Positions 25,388 to 34,295 of a DNA stretch of 64,000 bases are shown here, piece by piece. The notes beneath the pieces are model-generated. The model did not search any database. It saw nothing but the letters and a program-made list of their open reading frames with translations, and was not told the DNA's origin. Position numbers and translations under genes: made by a program. The stretch is from positions 124,001 through 188,000 of the forward strand of contig NZ_BDJE01000016.1 in the NCBI RefSeq assembly GCF_002117935.1. The letters run 5' to 3'. The first letter of the stretch is position 1. Every line of letters begins with the position of its first letter. Origin of the DNA: Nocardioides sp. PD653-B2 (GTDB lineage Bacteria > Actinomycetota > Actinomycetes > Propionibacteriales > Nocardioidaceae).

Positions 25388-26704
25388 ATGGTCGACGTGT
25401 GCGACGTACCAGTCATCTCCGGAGTCTGCGATGTCGCAGGCGACGCCGCTGGCGCGCTGGTCTCAGCGCCGTTCGACTGGCTCGCCCAGAGCATGGGGCA
25501 CGCGGCCGGCTGGATGTTCGAAGCTGTCTGGAACGTCTTCGACTCGACCACCATGGTCGACGTCACCAGCAGCCAGTACACGAAGGTCTACAACATCCTC
25601 TTCGGCGTCGCCGTGTTCGTGATGCTCGGCTTCTTCATGCTCCAGGTCATTGGAGGAATGATCAGGCGCGAGCCCGCGGCCTTGTCACGGGCAGCCCTCG
25701 GCCTCGCGAAGTCGATCCTCGGATCCTTCGTCGCACTCACGCTCCTGGCGACCGCGCTGGAGATCACCGACCAGCTCTGTATCGGCATCGTCCACGCCGC
25801 CGGAACCAACATGGAGCAGATGGGCGATCGAATCGCGCTCCTCGCCTCTGGTTTGCTCACCCTCAACATCGCGGCACCGGGCGCTGGCGCGATCGTCACG
25901 ATCTTCGTCGCCGGCCTCGCCATCGGCGCGGCCGTGATCGTTTGGATCAGTCTCCTCATCCGCAAGGCGCTGCTACTGCTTGCGATCGTGTTCGCGCCCA
26001 TCGCGCTCGCGGGGTCCGGTTGGGACCACACCCGCGCTTGGGTGAGCAAGTGGGCGTCGTTCGTGATCGCGCTGATCGTGTCGAAGGTCGTCCTGGTCGT
26101 GATCTTCCTGCTCGCCACGGCCCAGGTTTCAGCCCCCATCGATGGCGATCTCCAGTCCGTCAGTGACCCAATCGCGGGGGTCGTACTCATGCTCATCGCC
26201 GGCTTCGCGCCGTACCTGACATACAAGGCGATCAGCTTCATGGGCTTCGACATGTACCACGCGATGTCCGCCGAGCAAGAGGCGAAGTCCGCTCTCAACC
26301 GGCCGTTGCCCATCCCGATGAGCCGTCGCCCCAGCGCCGAGCCGAGCAAGATCCTCGACGGCGGGACCCGCGGTGGCGGGAGTGGTGCCTCAGGTGGGGG
26401 CTCCCCGACCCCAGCGGTTCCCTCATCGGGTTCCCCTCCCGCGGGTAGCGAGTCGGCCGGTGCCGCCACAGGCGGCGGGACCGCTGCCGCTGGAGGCGCG
26501 GCTGCGGGTGGTGTTGCGGCCGGTCTCGTCGTGGCGAAAGAGGCGGCCACCGCAGGAGTCGGCATGGGTCGCTCCGTGGGAGCGACGGCCTCAGAGCAGG
26601 CAGACGCAGCAAACCAAGCGCCGCCCACGTCCGGCGGCCCAATGCCACCCCATGTGGCCGACTCGATCCCGGCGCCTAGAACCGGCGGAAAGGCTGAGCG
26701 ATGA
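25388..26704 (+). CDS. VirB6/TrbL-like polytopic membrane protein
   Basis: The product is 438 residues. At least five hydrophobic helices lie between residues 70 and 300 (for example ILFGVAVFVMLGFFMLQVIG and FVIALIVSKVVLVVIFLLAT). The C-terminal 120 residues are a Gly/Ala/Pro/Ser-rich tail, typical of VirB6/TrbL proteins in Gram-positive elements. VirB6 forms the inner channel of T4SS. ATGA overlap with the SCO6880-type gene. Family call from topology and context. Confidence 0.82.
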   Translation: MVDVCDVPVISGVCDVAGDAAGALVSAPFDWLAQSMGHAAGWMFEAVWNVFDSTTMVDVTSSQYTKVYNILFGVAVFVMLGFFMLQVIGGMIRREPAALSRAALGLAKSILGSFVALTLLATALEITDQLCIGIVHAAGTNMEQMGDRIALLASGLLTLNIAAPGAGAIVTIFVAGLAIGAAVIVWISLLIRKALLLLAIVFAPIALAGSGWDHTRAWVSKWASFVIALIVSKVVLVVIFLLATAQVSAPIDGDLQSVSDPIAGVVLMLIAGFAPYLTYKAISFMGFDMYHAMSAEQEAKSALNRPLPIPMSRRPSAEPSKILDGGTRGGGSGASGGGSPTPAVPSSGSPPAGSESAGAATGGGTAAAGGAAAGGVAAGLVVAKEAATAGVGMGRSVGATASEQADAANQAPPTSGGPMPPHVADSIPAPRTGGKAER

Positions 26705-28164
26705 CCCACCAAGGGGCCGTGCGCGACTATGAACTCGCGCCGGTGAAGTTCTCCCGGCTGGCCCGGCGCGGAGTCCTCCTCGGGCTCTCAGGAGCGCAGC
26801 TGATCGTGGTTGGCGCCGGGGCGATCACCCTGGTCTTCGCGCTGTACTTCGGCGGCGCCGCCTCGCTTGTCTATGTCGTCCCGATCCTGACTGTTTGTGC
26901 CGCGCTCACCTGGGTCGGCGTCGGTGGCCGCAAGCTCGTGGAGTGGATGCCGGTGGTGAGTCGATGGCTGTGGCGGTCGCTCGGCGGCCAGTTGCTGTTC
27001 CAGCGCCGCATCGCCAAGCCGCGCCCCGCTGGAACGCTCTCTCTTCCTGGAGACGCGGCGAGGTTGCGCCAGTGGGTCGACCCCGAGACAGGCGCCGTCA
27101 TGGTGCATGACCCGCATCAGGCGACGCTCACGGCGATCGTCGGCGTTACGCACCCGGCGTTCATCCTGCTCGACCCGGTCGAGCAGCAGCGCCGTGTGAC
27201 GAGTTGGGGTCGGGTATTGGCCACGACCTGCCGATCCGGCCGCATCGCCTCCCTACAGGTGATGGAGCGGACCCTGCCGGACTCTGGAAAGGGCCTCGCA
27301 GAGTGGTGGTCCCAGCACGGACGCCAGAACGACTCCTGGACCTCCACGACGTACGCCGAGCTGATCGATCGCGCTGGGCCCGCCGGAGAACGCCATGCGA
27401 GCACCGTCTCGATCTCACTCGACCTGAAGACCGCCGGTCGCGCAATCCGCGCCGCCGGCGGAGGCAACCGCGGTGCCGCCGCGGTACTCCGCCAAGAGAT
27501 GTCCACGATGACCGCAGCTCTCCGGGCAGCCGACCTCGCGCCCTCGGGGTGGCTGGAGCCCGGTGACCTCGCACTGATTCTGCGCTCGGCCTACGACCCT
27601 GTCGTGGCCGGCGCTCTGGAACGCCACGGCGACCTTGGGCGCGATCTGGCCACGGCGGGCCCGGTGGCGGTTACGGAAAGCTGGGCGAGCGTGCGCAGCG
27701 ACTCCGCGTACCACTGCGTCCTTTGGATCAGCGAGTGGCCCCGGTCGCTCGTGTACCCAGGCTTCCTCGCACCGGTGCTCTTGTCGTCAGGGGTACGACG
27801 GACGTTCACGCTGCTCTACACGCCGATGCGCACCGACCAAGCCGCACGCAACATCCGCAAGAAGAAGACCGAGTACATCTCGGACGCCGCCCAACGTCAG
27901 CGCATCGGGCAGATCGAGGACGCCCAGCAGTCAGCGGAGTACAACGACGTCCTTCAGCAGGAGGCCGACCTCACCGCCGGCCACGGCATTCTCCGGAACA
28001 CCGGCTTGATCGCGGTGAGCGCCCAAGACCCAGACGAGCTTGAGCGTGCCGTCGCCGATATCGAGCAGGCAGCGATCCAAGCCTCGTGCGAAACCCGCCG
28101 CCTCTGGGGGCAGCAGGCACAGGCGTTCTCGGCTGCCGCTCTGCCTCTTTGCCGCACGGTGTGA
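26701..28164 (+). CDS. SCO6880-family T4SS protein (VirB3-like plus VirB4 N-terminal half)
   Basis: The product is 487 residues. Two membrane helices at about 30-70 follow a basic N-terminus (PrgI/VirB3-like). The rest is soluble and resembles the N-terminal domain of VirB4 without any P-loop (TGAVMVHDPHQATLTAIVGV, SAYHCVLWISEWPRS). The motor domain is encoded two genes later at 28611, so VirB4 function is split over two polypeptides, as in other actinomycete T4SS loci (SCO6880 family). It ends 42 bp before the next gene. Confidence 0.8.
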   Translation: MTHQGAVRDYELAPVKFSRLARRGVLLGLSGAQLIVVGAGAITLVFALYFGGAASLVYVVPILTVCAALTWVGVGGRKLVEWMPVVSRWLWRSLGGQLLFQRRIAKPRPAGTLSLPGDAARLRQWVDPETGAVMVHDPHQATLTAIVGVTHPAFILLDPVEQQRRVTSWGRVLATTCRSGRIASLQVMERTLPDSGKGLAEWWSQHGRQNDSWTSTTYAELIDRAGPAGERHASTVSISLDLKTAGRAIRAAGGGNRGAAAVLRQEMSTMTAALRAADLAPSGWLEPGDLALILRSAYDPVVAGALERHGDLGRDLATAGPVAVTESWASVRSDSAYHCVLWISEWPRSLVYPGFLAPVLLSSGVRRTFTLLYTPMRTDQAARNIRKKKTEYISDAAQRQRIGQIEDAQQSAEYNDVLQQEADLTAGHGILRNTGLIAVSAQDPDELERAVADIEQAAIQASCETRRLWGQQAQAFSAAALPLCRTV

Positions 28165-28206
28165 CCCGCGCACCTGCGTCTCGAACAGGTCGAGAAGGAG
28201 ACACCG

Positions 28207-28614
28207 ATGCCCACATTCGAGAACCCGGCGGCCGACGCCGATGAAGTCCAGACAGCGCTTCGCGCGCTCGCGCACGCGACCCGTTCCATCGACGACCCGC
28301 GCCAGATCTATTCGGTTCTCGGGTCGCTCACGTCCGCCGTGGCGTCACTGAGCCAGTCGCTCCATCAGCTCGCGACCTTCCATGACAACGCGGCGATGAA
28401 GGGTGTCTGGGTCGCGGGTGACTCCCGGGCCGGACGCGCGGCGACGTTCCACGTGTCATGGGAACTCCACCGGGCCGGCGAGATCCTCCATCAGGTGTCG
28501 GACTCGATCGCCAGCGCCCACAACGCTGAGTCGCGGATCACCTACACCCACCGCGACTTCCCGGGGTTCGCTGAGGCAACCAACCGGTCAGCTCACAACG
28601 GGCTCCAGTTGTGA
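28207..28614 (+). CDS. Unknown small soluble protein of the T4SS operon
   Basis: The product is 135 residues from ATG 28207 with GAAGGAG seven bases upstream. It is helical and polar, with no membrane segment or known motif. It lies between the two halves of the VirB4 function and overlaps the ATPase gene as GTGA, suggesting a structural or adaptor role in the same complex. Family not recognised. Confidence 0.65.
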   Translation: MPTFENPAADADEVQTALRALAHATRSIDDPRQIYSVLGSLTSAVASLSQSLHQLATFHDNAAMKGVWVAGDSRAGRAATFHVSWELHRAGEILHQVSDSIASAHNAESRITYTHRDFPGFAEATNRSAHNGLQL

Positions 28615-30140
28615 ACGGTTGGAAGGACGGCCGGCTGCACAGTGCAGTCCTTGTCTCCCCGCGACGCGAGCGCCGACGGGACCGCCGTACGCGTCGGGCC
28701 GCGGCGAGCGCACTGCTCGCGGACGACCGCGACGGCCGGAAGGCAGCAGCCAAGGCGAAGGCCGACGAACTGGCGGCCGAGCGTCGCGCGACCACTGTGT
28801 TGCCCAAGGCAGGCGAGCCCGGCCCGGCGGCTCTCCGCACACCGGGGCGACTGCGGCTCCCGCGGCATCAGGACACTTCTGCCACGCTCGCGGGCGCGTA
28901 TCCGTTCCTGGCTGAGGGCGGACTCGGTAGCGAAGGCGTGTTTGTCGGCCAGGACCTCTACTCGGGCAGCTCCTTCGTCTACGACCCGTGGGTGCTGTAC
29001 GCCCGCGGCCTAATCACGGCGCCGAATCTCGTCCTTGCTGGAATCGTGGGCGCCGGCAAGTCAGCGTTGGCGAAGAGCCTGTACACACGCTCGATCCCGT
29101 TCGGCCGCCGCGTGTACGTCCCCGGCGACCCGAAGGGCGAGCACACAGCGGTCGCTGAGGCCGTGGGCGGCAAGGCGATCGCTCTCGGACACGGGATGGC
29201 CAACAGGCTCAACCCGCTCGACGAGGGCCACCGACCCAACGGGCTCGACGACCTCCAGTGGGCAGCGCAAGTGACGGCTCGACGTCGAGAGCTCGTCGGC
29301 GCACTCGCGGAGACAGTGCTCGACCGGCGACTCACTCCGCTGGAGCACACGGCGGTCGATGTCGCCCTCGCCGACACCGTCCGCTCGTCCGAAGTCCCCG
29401 TCCTGCCGATGGTCGTTGACCGGCTCCTCGCCCCCGATCCGACCAGAGACACTGATGGCCGCCTCGCCGAGGACGGCCGCCTCGCGGGACACGCCCTGCG
29501 ACGTCTCGTGGCGGGTGACCTGGCGGGTCTCTTCGACGGACCGTCAACCGTGCGGTTCGACCCGACCTTGCCGATGGTGTCGCTCGACCTGTCGCGTGTG
29601 ACGGAGAACGCCACGCTGATCTCGGTGCTGATGACCTGCGCTTCGGCCTGGATGGAGTCCGCGCTGCTCGATCCGAGCGGGGGCCAGCGATGGGTCGTGT
29701 ACGACGAGGCGTGGCGACTCATGTCGCACCCCGCCCTGCTGCGACGCATGGACGCCCACTGGCGCCTCGCCCGGCACTACGGGATCGCGAACATGCTGAT
29801 CTTCCACAAGCTCTCCGACCTCGACAACGTCGGCGACCAGGGCTCTGCAATGCGCGCCCTCGCCTCATCCCTGCTCGCCAACGCCGAGACCCGCGTCGTG
29901 TACCGGCAGGAGTCCGACCAGCTCGGGTCAACCGCTGCCGCCCTGGGACTCACCGGCACCGAGCAGTCGCTGTTGCCCACGCTCGGCACCGGCCAGGGGC
30001 TGTGGCGGATCAAGCACAGGTCGTTCGTTGTCCAGCATCAGCTGCACCCAGCTGAGCTGGACCTCTTTGAAACCGGTGCGCGCGCGAGGGGTGCGGCTCC
30101 GGCTGCACACCTGACCTCCGAGACAGGAGGCATCCGATGA
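28611..30140 (+). CDS. VirB4/TraC-like conjugation ATPase
   Basis: The product is 509 residues from GTG 28611. A basic N-terminal region (RRERRRDRRTRRAA) is followed by the AAA+ motor: Walker A (VLAGIVGAGKSALAKSL) near residue 147, Walker B (RWVVYDEAWRLMS) near 364, and a conserved downstream segment (LIFHKLSDLDNVGDQGSA). It energises T4SS assembly and substrate transport. It overlaps the ArdC-like gene by ATGA. Confidence 0.9.
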   Translation: MNGWKDGRLHSAVLVSPRRERRRDRRTRRAAASALLADDRDGRKAAAKAKADELAAERRATTVLPKAGEPGPAALRTPGRLRLPRHQDTSATLAGAYPFLAEGGLGSEGVFVGQDLYSGSSFVYDPWVLYARGLITAPNLVLAGIVGAGKSALAKSLYTRSIPFGRRVYVPGDPKGEHTAVAEAVGGKAIALGHGMANRLNPLDEGHRPNGLDDLQWAAQVTARRRELVGALAETVLDRRLTPLEHTAVDVALADTVRSSEVPVLPMVVDRLLAPDPTRDTDGRLAEDGRLAGHALRRLVAGDLAGLFDGPSTVRFDPTLPMVSLDLSRVTENATLISVLMTCASAWMESALLDPSGGQRWVVYDEAWRLMSHPALLRRMDAHWRLARHYGIANMLIFHKLSDLDNVGDQGSAMRALASSLLANAETRVVYRQESDQLGSTAAALGLTGTEQSLLPTLGTGQGLWRIKHRSFVVQHQLHPAELDLFETGARARGAAPAAHLTSETGGIR

Positions 30141-31192
30141 GAGTCCAGACCCGCGATCTCGCGGCCCGCGAGGAGAAGCTCGAGGCCCTACAACAGAAGC
30201 TGACGGAGTCGGTTGGCGCTCTGGTCACCGGCGACGACTGGAAGCGCGCACTGGAGTTCGCGGCGAAGTTCCGCTCGCGGTCGTTCAACAATACGTTGCT
30301 GATCTACGTCCAACATTACGCCGCGTTCCAGCAGGGCCGCGTGCCGGAGCCGATGCCGACGTACGTCGCCGGCTTCCGCCAGTGGATGAGCCTCAACCGC
30401 GCCGTAATGAAGGGACAGTCCGGGTACGCGATTCTCGCCCCGGTCACCGCCAGATTCGCGTCACCGAATCCCGCGGACTCGGACTCCTGGCACCGACTTG
30501 GCCGCGGCGAGAAGCCCGGCTTCGGAGAGGCCGTCCGTTCGAAGCTGATCGGTCTGAAGCCGGCCTACGTCTGGGATATCTCGCAGACCGACGGCGAGCC
30601 CATCCCCGAGCCACCTCGCCCAGCGCTGCTCCAGGGTCGGGCACCCGATGGCCTGTGGGACGGACTCGCGGACCAGATCACTGCGCACGGCTTTGGGCTG
30701 AGGCTGGTGTCGAACGCGAAGTCGATCGGTGGCGCGAACGGGCTGACCGACTACATGACTCGCGAGGTGTCGGTGCGGATGGATATGGACGATGCCGCCC
30801 AGGTGAAGACCCTCGCCCACGAACTCGGCCACGTCATGCTCCACGGGCCCGACAACGCCGACGCCGCCCTGCACCGCGGAATCGCGGAGGTTGAGGCCGA
30901 GTCCGTTGCCCTCATGGTCGGCGCAGCCCACGGTCTTGCAACCGACGACTACACGATTCCGTACGTCGCCTCATGGGCGAGCAGCGTTCCCGGCAAGACG
31001 CCCGTGGAGGTCGTCCAGTCGACCGCCGAACGCGTGCGCGGCGCCGCGGTCACGATCCTCGACAAGCTCGGCACCCCGAAAGTCGGAGACGGCAACCCGC
31101 CGGGGCTCGACCGGGAGGCGCTTGCAGCGGGTCGCACCACCGCACCTGTGCAGACGGCTGCCCAGCGACAAGTGGAGCCGGTCGGACTATGA
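30137..31192 (+). CDS. ArdC-like antirestriction protein with zinc peptidase motif
   Basis: The product is 351 residues. The N-terminal ArdC-type ssDNA-binding region is visible (FAAKFRSRSFNNTLLIYVQH and FRQWMSLNRAVMKGQSGYAI). The C-terminal metalloprotease-like domain has HELGHVMLHG near residue 229 and a downstream Glu cluster (AEVEAESVALMVG). ArdC proteins are carried by conjugative plasmids and protect or bind incoming single-stranded DNA against restriction. Embedding inside the transfer operon, overlapping both neighbours, suggests expression together with the T4SS. Confidence 0.85.
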   Translation: MRVQTRDLAAREEKLEALQQKLTESVGALVTGDDWKRALEFAAKFRSRSFNNTLLIYVQHYAAFQQGRVPEPMPTYVAGFRQWMSLNRAVMKGQSGYAILAPVTARFASPNPADSDSWHRLGRGEKPGFGEAVRSKLIGLKPAYVWDISQTDGEPIPEPPRPALLQGRAPDGLWDGLADQITAHGFGLRLVSNAKSIGGANGLTDYMTREVSVRMDMDDAAQVKTLAHELGHVMLHGPDNADAALHRGIAEVEAESVALMVGAAHGLATDDYTIPYVASWASSVPGKTPVEVVQSTAERVRGAAVTILDKLGTPKVGDGNPPGLDREALAAGRTTAPVQTAAQRQVEPVGL

Positions 31193-31704
31193 GCATGCTC
31201 AACCCTGCCGCGCCCTATCGCCGGGACGATCGCTCGACTCTGCGGGTGCCAGTCGTGATGCCGTTGGTCGAGGTCTTCGTCGACGCAGACGGACTTCTGA
31301 CCGTCACACTCGATCGAGAGCCCTACTCGGCAGACGGGGCCCTGCGACGCGAGGACCTACGGCGCACCCTTGTCGATATTGCCTCCGACCTTGCGACGCC
31401 GATCCGAGTCGAGGTGCGTGAGGCAGACGACTCCACCTTCACCGACATCATCACCCCCAAGCAACGCGATGCTGAGCCAGCGCCCGCCGCCCGTCGCGTG
31501 CTCGCCTCTCCATTCGGCATCTCTGGCGATGGGTTCACGGCCGGCGAGGAGGTGGAGGTCTGCGTCGTCGTCGCGCGGCAGGTGGCTGCGGAGGACGGCA
31601 GCACGCAGCTGCGCCTGCCACCTGCTTTGCTTGCCTGCCACCCGGACGTCGTCCTCGTTGGTCGAACCTCGGGTGCGGTCGCGCTCAGTGGCGGTGCGGC
31701 GTGA
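31189..31704 (+). CDS. Unknown protein between ArdC-like and coupling protein genes
   Basis: The product is 171 residues from ATG 31189 (ATGA overlap). It is soluble with alternating beta-like and charged segments (VEVFVDADGLLTVTLDREPY, GEEVEVCVVVARQVA), consistent with two small beta domains. No motif recognised. Such proteins are common just before the coupling protein gene in actinobacterial elements. A role in coupling or relaxosome contact is a guess. Confidence 0.6.
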   Translation: MSMLNPAAPYRRDDRSTLRVPVVMPLVEVFVDADGLLTVTLDREPYSADGALRREDLRRTLVDIASDLATPIRVEVREADDSTFTDIITPKQRDAEPAPAARRVLASPFGISGDGFTAGEEVEVCVVVARQVAAEDGSTQLRLPPALLACHPDVVLVGRTSGAVALSGGAA

Positions 31705-33464
31705 ATCCGCGCGGACAGGGCGTGGACGAAGACCTGGTCAACCTGGGGCTCATTGTCATCGCCGCTGTCGGGTTCATCGCCGCGGTCCTGCGACTGGCCG
31801 GGTCGGCGGCGGCATGGCTGTTCGGGGCGTCCCAGCCGAGCGGCGGCTGGGACGCCGGATTCCGTGTGCTGAGCCACCCGGGCGACCCTGCATCCTCCCT
31901 CGGCAGCGCGGGTCTCTCACCATGGGCCTACTGGTTGGTGCTGATTCTGATGGTCGCCGTGGCCGTCGCCCTCGCACTCGTGGTGTGGCGCCGCATCGGA
32001 TCCGTGAAACACAAGACTTCGCACGACCCGCGTCGCCTAGCTGGAGTCGCCACCGGGCGCGACGTACGAGCCGTCGCCTCCCGCCGAGCACTCCTGTCAC
32101 GCGGCAGGACGCTCCGCCCATCGATGGTTGACCCGACGCCCACCGACGTCGGCTACCTACTGGGCCGCTCACATGGCCAAGGGGTGTGGGCGTCGGTCGA
32201 GGACTCGATCCTGCTGCTCGGCCCACCCCGCTCAGGGAAGGGCCTGCACGTCGTGATCAACGCGATCCTCGACGCGCCTGGGGCGGTGATCACCACCGCG
32301 ACGCGACCCGACAACATCGCCGCGACGCTCACTGCGCGGCAGGCACGCGGCCCAGTCGCTGTCTTCGATCCGCAACGCCTCGCCGACGGGTTGCCTGCTG
32401 GGCTTCGCTGGTCGCCCGTCCGAGGATGCGAGGACCCACTCACGGCGATGATCCGCGCAACAGGTCTCGCCTCCGCCACCGGGCTCTCGACCGGAGGCGT
32501 CGAGTCAGGCGGCTTCTGGGAGGGCAAGACCCGCACCGCGCTTCAAGCCCTGCTGCACGCGGCGGCACTCGACAACCGGACGCCGCGCGAACTGTTCGGC
32601 TGGACACTCTCGCCCTCGGCCGCGGCAGACGCGGTTGCCATTCTGTCGAGCAACCCGAAAGCCGCGCCGGGTTGGGCCGACTCGTTGGATTCGATGATCC
32701 ATTCAGATCCACGCACCCGAGACTCGATCTGGATGGGCGTCTCCCTAGCTCTCTCATGCCTTGCCGATCCGCGAGTCCTCGACGCCGTCTCCCCGAAGCC
32801 AGGCGAGCACTTCGACCCGGTCGACTTCCTCACGAACAACGGCACCCTCTACCTGCTCGCTACCGGCGCAGGCGCGGGCGCCTCATGGTCCCTGGTCGCC
32901 GCGCTCATCGAGGATCTCGTCGAGACTGCACGCCACTTGGCCGCAACTTCGCCCGGCGCGCGGCTCGACCCGCCGCTCCTGCTCGCGCTGGATGAGATTG
33001 GCAATCTCTCGCCCCTGCCTTCGCTGCCGGTCCTCATGGCCGAAGGCGGCGGTACCGGGATCACGACGATGCCGGTCTTGCAGTCGCTGTCGCAGGCCCG
33101 CGACAAGTGGGGCGACCACGCGGCCGGCGCGATCTGGGACGCCTCCATCGTCAAGGTCATCCTTGGAGGCACGTCCTCGGCACGGGACCTCCAGGACCTG
33201 TCCGCTCTCATAGGCGAGCGCGACGAACGCACCGACACGATCTCGGTCGGCGACTACGGGTCGCGGTCGCTACAGCGATCCATGCGCCGTGTGCCGGTGA
33301 TGCCACCCGAGACGATCCGGACGCTGCCGTTCGGCACTGCGCTCGTCCTGCTGCGCAGTGCGCCACCGCTGGTCACGGATCTCCGACCTTGGACGAGCCG
33401 CAGTGACGCCCGGCAGCTTGGCGAGCAGCGCACCGCTGTCGAGGCCGAACTCCGGCGGAGGTAG
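31701..33464 (+). CDS. VirD4/TraD-like type IV coupling protein
   Basis: The product is 587 residues from GTG 31701. Two membrane helices lie at about 14-34 and 73-95. Walker A (LLLGPPRSGKGLHVV) is near residue 175, Walker B (LLLALDEIGNL) near 430, followed by a conserved LQSLSQARDKWG segment and an arginine-containing C-terminal motif (GTSSARDLQDLSALIG). The coupling protein docks the relaxase-DNA complex to the T4SS. It is the last gene of the long transfer operon. Confidence 0.93.
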   Translation: MNPRGQGVDEDLVNLGLIVIAAVGFIAAVLRLAGSAAAWLFGASQPSGGWDAGFRVLSHPGDPASSLGSAGLSPWAYWLVLILMVAVAVALALVVWRRIGSVKHKTSHDPRRLAGVATGRDVRAVASRRALLSRGRTLRPSMVDPTPTDVGYLLGRSHGQGVWASVEDSILLLGPPRSGKGLHVVINAILDAPGAVITTATRPDNIAATLTARQARGPVAVFDPQRLADGLPAGLRWSPVRGCEDPLTAMIRATGLASATGLSTGGVESGGFWEGKTRTALQALLHAAALDNRTPRELFGWTLSPSAAADAVAILSSNPKAAPGWADSLDSMIHSDPRTRDSIWMGVSLALSCLADPRVLDAVSPKPGEHFDPVDFLTNNGTLYLLATGAGAGASWSLVAALIEDLVETARHLAATSPGARLDPPLLLALDEIGNLSPLPSLPVLMAEGGGTGITTMPVLQSLSQARDKWGDHAAGAIWDASIVKVILGGTSSARDLQDLSALIGERDERTDTISVGDYGSRSLQRSMRRVPVMPPETIRTLPFGTALVLLRSAPPLVTDLRPWTSRSDARQLGEQRTAVEAELRRR

Positions 33465-33488
33465 CCACACCGACCTGGGCCGTGGCCT

Positions 33489-33644
33489 TCACCAGCCGCG
33501 TCCCTTCTGGCTCGTGACGTGCCAACAACCGGGGTGGTTCTCGAAGCAGGGGTGAATCGATTGGACCGACTGGCCCGACGCGCGCAACTTCCTGAGGACT
33601 CGTCGCGCGAGCCAGCGGTTCGGATACGGGACCTTGGTGCACAT
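33489..33644 (-). CDS. Small Cys/His-rich protein (51 residues)
   Basis: The ATG at 33644 has GTGGAGG five bases upstream. The reading MCTKVPYPNRWLARRVLRKL continues to HPCFENHPGCWHVTSQKGR and a stop at 33489. Spaced Cys and His (C2, HPC near 31-33, C40, H42) and a basic helix suggest a zinc-binding mini-protein. Similar short proteins ending in CxGWHLTS occur on actinobacterial mobile elements, as far as I remember. It is reversed between the coupling protein and the SSB gene. Confidence 0.6.
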   Translation of the reverse strand: MCTKVPYPNRWLARRVLRKLRASGQSVQSIHPCFENHPGCWHVTSQKGRGW

Positions 33645-33802
33645 GGCGCCTCCACGGATCTGACTGAGTGGAGTGACGCCTCGCCTCTATCGACGAACGG
33701 CACATCGGCGGTCTGCGCTAATGCGCCCGGCTCACCCGCATTCCAAGGTCCACGGAGCCGGAGGGACCCTTCGAGGCTAACAGCGCGGGCCGGACCGCGC
33801 AC

Positions 33803-33855
33803 CTGACTCCTGAGAGCGGTCGCCACCCGAGGCACCGCGCGACATCAGGAGTCAG
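33803..33855 (+). promoter_or_regulatory. Hairpin that can sequester the SSB ribosome binding site
   Basis: A perfect 11-bp inverted repeat, CTGACTCCTGA (33803-33813) and TCAGGAGTCAG (33845-33855), encloses a 31-nt GC-rich loop. The 3' arm contains AGGAG (33847-33851), the ribosome binding site for ATG 33857. Folding would block translation; the DNA repeat could equally be an operator. The rest of the 392-bp gap after the coupling protein gene holds only the small reversed gene at 33489-33644. Confidence 0.6.
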
Positions 33856-33856
33856 C

Positions 33857-34285
33857 ATGACGATTCCCATCCAGATGAGCCTGCACGGGTTCATCGCCAC
33901 CGCGCCGCAGCTCAACTTCACCGGCAACGGCGCGGCGCGCTTCTACGCCCGGGTCGGCGTGGAGCACTACCGCAAGGAAACGGACGGCAGCTTCACGAAG
34001 CTGGACTCGACCTTCCACGACATGGTCGCCTACGCCAAGACGGCCGAGCGCGCGTACGCAAAGTTCAAGGTCGGCGACAACTTCGTCGCGTCGGGCTACA
34101 TCAGCGAGTACGAGGTCGATCGCGACGGCCAGGCCGAGTCGCGCGAGGAGTTCGTCGCCCGGCGGATCGGGCACGACCTTGCCCGCACGAAGTACGAGGT
34201 CGACCGAGCGCCGTCGCGTCAGTTCGACCCGCCCAACGCCGACCTGCCGGTGGCCAAGGAGCCGTCCAAGGTCGTCGGTCTCTGA
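33857..34285 (+). CDS. ssb: Single-stranded DNA-binding protein (OB fold)
   Basis: The product is 142 residues. It begins MTIPIQMSLHGFIATAPQL and contains SSB-like OB-fold strands (GNGAARFYARVGVEHY, STFHDMVAYAKTAERA, FKVGDNFVASGYISEY). The C-terminus lacks the acidic DDDIPF-type tip of housekeeping SSB, so interaction with host repair proteins may differ. Element-encoded SSB coats transferred single-stranded DNA. Its translation is probably controlled by the upstream hairpin. Confidence 0.8.
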   Translation: MTIPIQMSLHGFIATAPQLNFTGNGAARFYARVGVEHYRKETDGSFTKLDSTFHDMVAYAKTAERAYAKFKVGDNFVASGYISEYEVDRDGQAESREEFVARRIGHDLARTKYEVDRAPSRQFDPPNADLPVAKEPSKVVGL

Positions 34286-34295
34286 GGGCCGTGCG

